The notes beneath the pieces are model-generated. The model ran no database searches. It was given only the letters and a program-made list of their open reading frames with translations, and was not told where the DNA came from. The position numbers were made by a program, and so were the translations under genes. Shown one piece after another: positions 32,820 through 40,000 of a DNA stretch of 40,000 nucleotides (within the stretch, counting starts at the first letter, position 1; every line of letters begins with the position of its first letter). Source of the DNA: Chrysomallon squamiferum (lineage: Eukaryota > Mollusca > Gastropoda > Neomphalida > Peltospiridae); contig CM022666.1 in the NCBI GenBank assembly GCA_012295275.1, positions 8,604,423-8,644,422 on the forward strand. Reading direction: 5' to 3'.

Positions 32820-33440
32820 TGAAATCTCGTAACGATAGCGTATCACTTCTGCTTCATCTACCAAAGCAGATGTCTCGCGGTGCATTATGGGTCAAAGCAT
32901 CCGTGTCTCTTTATCAATTGAAACGAGCGACCCGTCATTTCCGCGCCATAATCGAATGAAAACACGCGATCTCTCGCGCCAAATCTTGATATGGCCGGAT
33001 CAGTGGAGGTGATCAAAGTTGTATGATGTGCCTTAACGCTTTCTGCTTGGAGGGAACTTTTAATTTATTTTAGACAATTTGTGTTGGGTTTTTTTTCAAC
33101 CCTTCATCAGCTGACTACCAAAGCGATGCCTGGCCAGTATTGTCTGCCAATTGCATTTCTTTCTGTCAGTTTCCCAGCCTGAGAAGCGTGCTTTGACCTT
33201 CAGCTTGAACATCAGATTAAATAAAATGCCGTATTGAACAGTCGCATGTCACAGTAATTTAGAAAACAGCATTTAACTCTGTAGGAACTGGAATCGATTC
33301 CTTGTATCAACCAGCTCCCTGATAACGTTTTATCACAGAACACAGATCTCTTTTCTTCTACACATTCTTAATATGTCTCCACAGCATCAATTTATTACAT
33401 AAAAATCATGTCCGATCTCTTCTTCCACAGACATCAATAA
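32820..33440. other. Candidate regulatory island with TCF/LEF core
   Basis: Complex CpG-containing sequence, densest at 32870-33060. Contains GATCAAAG (33011-33018), the TCF/LEF core, and GGAATCGATTCC (33290-33301), a perfect 12-bp palindrome. No coding frame. Confidence 0.45.
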
Positions 33441-33443
33441 AGA

Positions 33444-33545
33444 CATATCTTCTAACTAGACATATCTTCTAACTCGACATTTCATCTAACTAGACATATC
33501 TTCTAACTAGACACATCTTCTAACTAGACACATCTTCTAACTAGA
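33444..33545. repeat. 17-bp minisatellite, 6 units
   Basis: Unit CATATCTTCTAACTAGA at 33444, 33461, 33478, 33495, 33512 and 33529, with no indels. Variants: AACTCGA in unit 2, CATTTCATCT in unit 3, CACATCT in units 5 and 6. Confidence 0.96.
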
Positions 33546-33602
33546 CATATCCAACAGACTACAGAAGTAACTGTTTTCAAATCTTGCTAAAATGTATGCT
33601 AG

Positions 33603-33905
<303 letters not shown>

Positions 33906-34081
33906 TCTGCCTCTAACGTTCTAACATACTAACATTAATCCTGTCTATGACTTGGACTACTGCCATGGCCTGATGGTTTATGAATCTACGAAACTCATGT
34001 ATCACTTTTATTTACTTTAAGTAATAAGCTGAGATTTTCCCAGCAGAGCACAAACTATTACTAAACCAAACATTTTTCCAG

Positions 34082-34092
<11 letters not shown>

Positions 34093-34128
<36 letters not shown>

Positions 34129-34135
34129 CTTATAT
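34093..34135. repeat. Poly-A tract
   Basis: 43 consecutive A in otherwise unique sequence. Confidence 0.97.
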
Positions 34136-34139
34136 TGTC

Positions 34140-34510
34140 AATCCTCATTGTTAACAGATTCACACCTAGTGAAGAACAAGCACTCAAAAACTTGCCAAAG
34201 CGAAGCAACGTTTCACAAGATGCAGAATAATTTATCTGGCCTACATTTATTCCTACTTTCCATGTAGCCCCCTCCGGCGATTCGTAAAAGCTTTTCCCAA
34301 GATATTAATTAGGGTATTCAGGTGCCAAAAAGAGCTGGGCGTTTCAAGGGGTGGAGTCGTCATCTTCCCCGTCTTCCCGGCCGCTTTAATTAGGCACAAG
34401 TGCCGCGGGCCAGACGACAACAACACATTTCCCGCGCTTGCATTTCCGCGGACTAATTATCCTCTAGCAGATGAAAAGAAGAAAAACTTTAAGTCCAGGA
34501 GTGTCCGTCA
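34140..34510. other. Candidate regulatory island with homeodomain sites
   Basis: GC-rich unique DNA holding three good homeodomain cores: TTAATTAG (34305-34312), TTTAATTAGG (34385-34394) and CTAATTATCC (34453-34462). GGCAC-AA-GTGCC (34393-34404) follows the second directly and contains CAAGTG, an NK2-class core. In GC-rich surroundings, AT-rich cores are less likely by chance. Confidence 0.5.
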
Positions 34511-34679
34511 ACATTGTGAAATGGGAAAAAAAAAAAATTAAAATAAAATAAATAAAAGAGATGGGAAAAAGAAATTACGTTTTAATTCTGTCTTCTGTCT
34601 TTTTTTTTTTTTTTTCCAAATGCGTGAATAATGATTTCGGTTCGAGAATAGTGTTACTGATAATCTGGAAGCAAACTTA

Positions 34680-34880
34680 AAAAAAAAAATATGACGTAAA
34701 GAACGTAGCTTTCTGCTGCTACTACTTTTACAACAACTACTACTACTACTACAATTACTTTTTCTATTACTGCTGTTACTACTAAATCCATTACTACTAC
34801 TAACTCTATTAGTATTACTACAACAACTAGTACTGCTCATATCATTACTACAATACAACGGCAACTGCTACTATTGCTAC
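34680..34880. repeat. (ACT)n-like degenerate trinucleotides
   Basis: CTACTACTA-rich sequence on the plus strand, giving a Ser/Asn-rich minus frame that is an artefact. Confidence 0.8.
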
Positions 34881-35000
34881 TGTTGTTAATGTCTATTATT
34901 CTCTCTGTCTCTCATATACTATCGCGTAATCATCATCATAATCATCATACAGCATTTTTTATCATACAGAAACGTTCACCTAAACATATTCATCCAGTAA

Positions 35001-35002
<2 letters not shown>

Positions 35003-35080
<78 letters not shown>
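35003..35080. repeat. (TC)n microsatellite
   Basis: 78 bp of perfect TC. Unique sequence 35090-35400 to the right contains no recognised feature. Confidence 0.98.
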
Positions 35081-35087
<7 letters not shown>

Positions 35088-35405
35088 GTCTCCCACACAG
35101 TAAACCACAAGGAATTGATGGTAGAAGACACACGCCTAGCGTACGCTCTATAACAACATGAAGCCAGTATGTTACAAATCTTTTATTGAAATTACAGCAT
35201 TAGCTTTTGAATTTCCCGGGGCAATTTACTGAATTAAAACTACTGGGAAAAAGAAGCGGACAACTTAAAAAGGTTTATGTGAATCCAGCGTCACAGAGAT
35301 TCAATACTGGCAAGAGTTTTACAGACTTAATATCTGTGTTTGAGGACTTATATGTGTATTTGTATACCTTTGTGTGCATGCATATACATATATATAAAAG
35401 AAAGA

Positions 35406-35533
<128 letters not shown>

Positions 35534-35559
35534 AATAGAATATGGAAATGTTTTTATAT

Positions 35560-35738
35560 GATATCATCATCATCATCATTATCACTATCATAATCATATT
35601 CATCATTATTTCACCAAATTCATAACCATCATTGATATTATTATAATCGTTTCAACAGCAACATCATCATCATCATCATAATAATAATCTCACATCATCA
35701 GCATTGTCATCATCATCATCATCATCATCATCATCAAT
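35560..35738. repeat. (ATC)n tracts
   Basis: TCATCATCA arrays at 35562-35580, 35661-35678 and 35705-35738. Confidence 0.94.
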
Positions 35739-35774
35739 ATCATCTTTTCTTTCATGCTCCTCCTTCCTCTTCAG

Positions 35775-35895
35775 TTTCCAACTTGAATCGATAAACGCGA
35801 CCACCAACAAACCAAATTACGACGTGGCCCAATCCGCAGAAATCCTACAGCGAGTTGTTACAAGCGACCATTGTCGTGCGAAGACGTCGAGATAA
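35775..35895 (+). CDS. Candidate 3' terminal exon, about 39 codons
   Basis: A pyrimidine-rich tract (about 35740-35770) ends in TTCAG at 35770-35774, the best splice acceptor shape I found. After one leading base, the frame TTC CAA CTT runs about 39 codons to TAA at 35893-35895. Residues include NATTNKPNYDVAQSAEIL and LQRVVTSDHC; codon use is varied and not repeat-derived. Upstream of the acceptor the frame is only poly-Ser from (ATC)n, consistent with intron. I do not recognise the family, and no partner exon is evident upstream within the window. The alternative is chance: a short frame next to a CT-rich tract. Confidence 0.33.
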
Positions 35896-36199
35896 TAGGG
35901 AGAAACTCAATCGCCGAGACTTCACAAGACTTCAGAAAACTTCACGCGAGTAACAGGGCTTGTCTCACTTCTATAGAACACAACACAATGGCTGCGAAAA
36001 TAATAAAGAATCTGCAATGATTATTATTATTATTATTATTATTATCATCATCATTCTCTTCTTCTTTTTTCTTTTTTCTTTTTCCCTGTTGTTGAATTTT
36101 TATACTAAGATGGGGATTTTTATTTCTGTCTCTGTTTTTTTGATATTTCACAATGTAGTTTCAATACAATGACTGCTTCTTTAGGCAAGCTTGTTGTAA

Positions 36200-36286
36200 A
36201 GGCAGTTCGATAAAGCAAAAACAGACGAAAGACTTGCCGCTCTTAGAAAGAAAATGCTAGATTCAGCATGCGAGCGACGGCCATAA
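36200..36286 (+). CDS. Short protein-like frame, possibly an exon fragment
   Basis: Stop-to-stop frame of 28 codons ending at TAA 36284-36286, with a CAG acceptor-like edge at 36203-36205. The peptide is charged and helix-like (FDKAKTDERLAALRKKMLDS). Too short to identify. Its RLAALRKKM pattern is common in many helical proteins. Confidence 0.18.
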   Translation, partial: RQFDKAKTDERLAALRKKMLDSACERRP

Positions 36287-36293
36287 TGAAACC

Positions 36294-36539
36294 ATGACAG
36301 GAATAATAGTCTTTTATTTGTTCATGAAAGGCAGAATCCGTTCTCATAACTCGCGATCGAAACGTGGAGAGAGAAATTTCTTTACTACACAGAAGAAGCC
36401 AGATGGCGAGTGGCGATGGCGGAGTTTTAAAAGCAGGGAACTAAATTATTTTTGGGGATTTTTCTGTTACCGAAACGTTTCACTCCCGTTAAAGATTTTT
36501 CTTCCAAGGGATAAGTTATCTTCTCTCCGTGTTACGTAA
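36294..36539 (+). CDS. Small ORF, unrecognised
   Basis: ATG-initiated frame of 81 codons with basic, mixed composition (for example RIRSHNSRSKRGERNFF, then WRSFKSRELNYFWGFF). It sits 8 bp after the short frame at 36200-36286 and ends inside the GTTACGTAAC palindrome. No domain, no signal peptide that I would defend, no Kozak evaluation possible. Could be chance in an unusually open island. Confidence 0.2.
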   Translation: MTGIIVFYLFMKGRIRSHNSRSKRGERNFFTTQKKPDGEWRWRSFKSRELNYFWGFFCYRNVSLPLKIFLPRDKLSSLRVT

Positions 36540-36540
36540 C
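36531..36540. promoter_or_regulatory. PAR-bZIP / NFIL3-type palindrome
   Basis: GTTACGTAAC, a perfect 10-bp palindrome matching RTTACGTAAY, the consensus of PAR-domain bZIP and NFIL3-class factors. Confidence 0.5.
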
Positions 36541-36595
36541 AGTCATTTTATTATCATAATTCTTTTTGTGCTATGACGTGTTTGTAGAGATCGTG

Positions 36596-36596
<1 letters not shown>

Positions 36597-36651
<55 letters not shown>
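36597..36651. repeat. (ATT)n array
   Basis: Perfect (TTA)n of about 55 bp; read on the minus strand as poly-Asn at the end of a frame over 36571-36825 that I do not call. Confidence 0.97.
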
Positions 36652-36659
36652 GTTGTTCA

Positions 36660-36830
36660 GACATGGTTCTCTACACACGTTTTCGTTCAGCAATGGCGAA
36701 CGACTTTTTCCTTCACTGTCGTGGCTTTTTTTCCTTCCTGCTGTTTGGATCGATTCAGAGTTGAAGTCGGGGTGTCGTAGTGCAAGAGGAAGTGACCGGC
36801 GGTGACGTCGTCGTACGAGGAACACGAGTC
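36660..36830. other. Unique CpG-containing segment
   Basis: Both strands are open (36566-36805 plus, 36571-36825 minus). The minus frame has mixed composition before its poly-Asn end, but no family is recognised. GTGACGTCGTCGTACGAGG near 36801 is CpG-dense. Confidence 0.3.
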
Positions 36831-36865
36831 AGGTATACCCATTAAAACTATTTCTGTTGCATGTA

Positions 36866-36904
36866 GGGGTGGGCGGGAAGGGGAAGGGAGGGAGGAAGGG
36901 GCGG
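36866..36904 (+). other. G-quadruplex-forming sequence
   Basis: Seven runs of at least three G (starting with GGGGTGGGCGGGAAGGGG) separated by loops of 1-5 bases over 39 bp. This easily satisfies the usual G3+N1-7 rule and is the only such cluster seen in the window. Confidence 0.8.
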
Positions 36905-36954
36905 AGAATGGTGGGTTGTCATGTCGATTTGCTGCAATCTATTTTGAGCTGAAT

Positions 36955-37081
36955 GATGCTAACAGTTAGGATGATAATGATGATTTTGATTTTTACGACT
37001 AATATGATAAATATGATGATGATAATGATGATCATGACAACAATGATAATTACATTAATAATAATGATGATGATGACGACG

Positions 37082-37126
<45 letters not shown>

Positions 37127-37140
37127 TAAGCACCAGTAGA
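36955..37140. repeat. (GAT)n and (AAT)n tracts
   Basis: Degenerate GATGAT words, then (AAT)n at about 37080-37124. Confidence 0.93.
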
Positions 37141-37309
37141 AGCAATGGTATTAAGTGTTACTAATAGTAGAAGTAGCAGATGTAATATTAATGCAGTTGT
37201 AGCTGTTTGTAACAGAAGTAATTTTGACTGTGGGAGTAAAAGTAGTAGTGGTAGTGTTTATAATGACTGTGGTGATGTTCACGATGATAATAATGATAAA
37301 AATAATAAA

Positions 37310-37311
37310 AT

Positions 37312-37383
<72 letters not shown>

Positions 37384-37402
37384 AATAATAATAATAATAA
37401 TA
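37310..37402. repeat. (CAA)n then (AAT)n
   Basis: (CAA)n at about 37314-37381 with an internal GCAGCAGCA, then (AAT)n to 37402. The plus and minus frames over it (37145-37462, 37151-37426) are artefacts. Confidence 0.97.
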
Positions 37403-37469
37403 AAAGAAGTAAACTATGATAAACATAATTTGATTTTTGTGTTAATAGTTTATGGAAAATAAGACCATA

Positions 37470-37800
37470 AAAAACCTAATAATAATAATAAATTTAAAAA
37501 TAAAATAATAATAATAATAATAAATAAATAAAAAATAAAAATGGAAGATCACGATAAAGTAAAATAAAATAGTAATAGAAAAAAATACCAGCAATAATAA
37601 TGTTCTGATTAATGTTTTGTCGTATTAAAATCTAAATTTTACATATTTAATTTGTCTAACTGTTTGAGAATTATGTTTTATATTTAATATTTAAATGGTA
37701 TTTTTAATTTTTGACAGTAATATGTAATAAACAAAATAAATACACTTTAAAATTATCTTCTACTATAATATTAATAATTTAAAAATACCTACCTGGCTAC
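37470..37800. other. AT-rich DNA with AAAT/AAT fragments
   Basis: No gene or site recognised. Confidence 0.7.
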
Positions 37801-37837
37801 CTACCTACCTTCCTACATACATACATACATACATACA

Positions 37838-37866
<29 letters not shown>
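37797..37866. repeat. (CTAC)n then (ACAT)n array
   Basis: CTACCTACCTACC edge followed by perfect (ACAT)n of about 50 bp. Confidence 0.97.
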
Positions 37867-37869
<3 letters not shown>

Positions 37870-38055
37870 AACATATAAACATTCACTAATGTATATAAGT
37901 ATATATAATATACAATATTATAATCAGACTCATTATTTTTATATCTTTATTAATTACTAAATATTATTATTTATAATTTTTTCTTTAAATGAAAGAGACA
38001 ATCTATATGCATTTTAATTTTTACTTGGATATAGTTGTTCTAAATATAACTGGGA

Positions 38056-38083
38056 TTCCAATAAATAAATAAATAAATAACAT

Positions 38084-38150
<67 letters not shown>

Positions 38151-38243
38151 AGTTGATGATAATGATATAAATTAATACACAATAATTCTAGTGTTGGTGA
38201 TAGTAGTAGTAGTAAAAATAATGAGAATGATATTATTATCAAT

Positions 38244-38278
<35 letters not shown>

Positions 38279-38335
38279 TATTATTGTCGTAGTTATTATT
38301 ATTCTCCTAATGATGATGATAATGATAATAATATA
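38056..38335. repeat. (AAAT)n, (AAT)n and (ATC)n arrays
   Basis: Short (AAAT)n at 38060-38080, (AAT)n at 38086-38148, and (ATC)n at about 38243-38280. Confidence 0.97.
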
Positions 38336-38832
38336 TTATGTATGTACATTCGACTAATATGATGGTGGTCAATTCAAACACTGATATTAAAACATTTATG
38401 TTTGGACATTTCTGTTCGTATACACTGGGGTAATTAATAATGTAGAATATTTCAATCACACTGATGTCTATTTCTCTAACGGTTTTACTAGAATTAATAG
38501 CGATTTTCACAGCTAAACTGAAGAAAAACTGTCAATTACAAGTTTATAAATTTACAGGACTGATTTTATTGAATCCTCTTGATATTGACAAAATAATGCA
38601 CATTCACACGGACATATAAAATGAATATATTTTATATTATTTTATATGTGTAATAAATAATGATATATATATATATATATATACTGTGTTTACAAATATA
38701 TGTAGATATATAAATAGATATATTTAGATAAAATAATAATATTTATTATTATTACATTTTATTTATTAAATACTTTCAGTCGTCTTGTTTTGACACGAAG
38801 AATTAGTAATTTTCATATAACTATTTTAATAA

Positions 38833-38836
<4 letters not shown>
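38336..38836. other. AT-rich unique spacer
   Basis: Contains a short (TA)n near 38665-38683. No gene. Confidence 0.65.

Positions 38837-38928
<92 letters not shown>
38837..38928. repeat. (GA)n microsatellite
   Basis: 92 bp of perfect GA, followed by CGCACGCGC. Confidence 0.98.
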
Positions 38929-38929
<1 letters not shown>

Positions 38930-39317
38930 GCACGCGCAAGTGTATGTGTGTGTTTTTTTGTAAATATAACCTCAAACATATATAATTATTTGACTTGTAA
39001 CACTACGTATGTTTTATTCAAAGAAAGTTAATACACTTGCGTGAAAAGCCGTCAAGCTTAATCAAATTTCAATGAATGAATATGAATTATTAACACATTG
39101 ATCACGTTTCTTTTCCTGTGTTTTTTTTTTTTTTTTGTGCACGTTAATTTCACATGCGGGTTATTTCATACGAAATGCGCACACTTTTTCACACAATGAC
39201 AAATATATTTTTGTTATGTTTCACGAACGTAATTTCAATAATTATTTAATTTCTTTTTTTTATAAAAAAGGTAAAATAGAATACATTTGTGTGTTATTAT
39301 TATTATTTCTTTTTAAA

Positions 39318-39318
<1 letters not shown>
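38929..39318. other. AT-rich spacer
   Basis: Includes 15 T near 39122-39136. Nothing else seen. Confidence 0.65.
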
Positions 39319-39354
<36 letters not shown>

Positions 39355-39375
39355 TCAATAATAATAACAATAATT
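39319..39375. repeat. (AAT)n array
   Basis: Near-perfect AAT with ATC and AAC substitutions at the right end. Confidence 0.96.
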
Positions 39376-39469
39376 ATAATTATAATATTTTAAAACCATA
39401 TTTTATATTTTTGGTGATATATATACATGTTTCTCCTTCCTTGTATATAAATATTTAATATTAGTGTTT

Positions 39470-40000
39470 GAATTAAATTAGTGGATAAATCGAAGCAAAT
39501 TAATTAATGCTGTTTAATCGAAGTCTAATTAATTATAAATACCAGAATTTGTATTTGTAATATTTTGTTAAAAAAAAATCAATAATTTATTTCGTGTAAA
39601 CATATTAAATATATTAGTATTCTGTAATATTTTAATGTATTAGCACTAAATATAATAACATCTTAATTTAATCTCATGATTACTCTTATTTAAAATATTT
39701 AATATTAGTAATATTACATTAAAACATCAAATATTTGTTTTAATAATTTAGGATTAAAAATATCTATAATAGTTGTTAGATGTGAATATAGTGAAAATAT
39801 TGTAATATCATATTAAATACTTTTAATTTTATTACATAAAATTATTATTTGCTGTGCAAAGACAAATTAAACATATTGGCTTATTGTAATATCATCACAT
39901 TAAATATTAATAATTTTTATAATACAGTTTATTTCAAATTGCTGAAATTATAACCCATTTGTTTGAAAAAAACAACTATATTTGTAATATTTCTGTATTA
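39470..40000. repeat. AT-rich block with recurring AATATT-type words
   Basis: Strongly AT-rich and free of clean microsatellites. Words such as ATTGTAATATCAT followed by ATTAAATA recur (39798-39819 and 39883-39908), with a looser form at 39689-39722. This may be a diverged satellite or the edge of a larger AT-rich repeat cut by the window end. Confidence 0.45.

Overview
This window is eukaryotic, non-coding-dominated DNA. It holds no operon-like gene packing and no long open frame that is not a simple repeat. Microsatellites are extremely dense: (GA)n/(TC)n tracts of 35 to about 100 bp, (TA)n, (TATG)n, (CA)n, (TAA)n, (CAA)n, (TTTA)n, and poly-A/T. This profile, plus a GGAGTTRYCTCCCTT-type motif seen twice and degenerate tRNA-like (SINE-like) heads, suggests a lophotrochozoan animal, most likely a mollusc and perhaps a coleoid cephalopod. 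That assignment is inference; nothing in the window proves the species.

Layout. Unique, CpG-containing islands of roughly 200-850 bp sit every 1-2 kb in a sea of simple repeats. Main islands: 1130-1370, 4440-4720, 6500-6790, 7840-8130, 8235-8735, 8805-9660, 11640-12290, 12780-13110, 15830-16480, 18340-18860, 20160-20580, 21700-22440, 23640-24160, 25200-25510, 26400-27130, 28260-28640, 28970-29310, 31890-32300, 32820-33440, 34140-34510 and 35775-36830. Several carry textbook transcription-factor sites: a POU inverted repeat and octamers, two DR1 nuclear-receptor elements, a full CRE plus three TTACGTCA sites, a PAR-bZIP palindrome, TCF/LEF and homeodomain cores. The simplest reading is an intergenic or intronic regulatory landscape, possibly of a developmental gene lying outside the window. 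Conservation must be tested, because a single sequence cannot show it.

Coding potential is sparse. The best candidate is a minus-strand terminal exon at 3816-4073 (about 85 residues, family not recognised). Next is a plus-strand exon candidate at 35775-35895 with a strong polypyrimidine tract and AG acceptor, followed by two short plus-strand frames (36200-36286, 36294-36539). Weaker frames lie at 14093-14410 (-), 19396-19599 (+), 25317-25510 (+), 12848-13117 (+) and 2196-2360 (-). None can be named.

Tandem repeats with longer units: a 48-bp GA-rich minisatellite with a 128-bp higher-order copy (4797-5383) that ends in a hairpin and a pyrimidine-rich counter-arm; a degenerate 28-bp array (4283-4437); a 26-bp array of exactly 19 units (10724-11217); and a 17-bp array of six units (33444-33545). 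The last 0.5 kb is AT-rich and contains recurring AATATT-type blocks. No established mobile element, CRISPR array, rRNA or intact tRNA was found.
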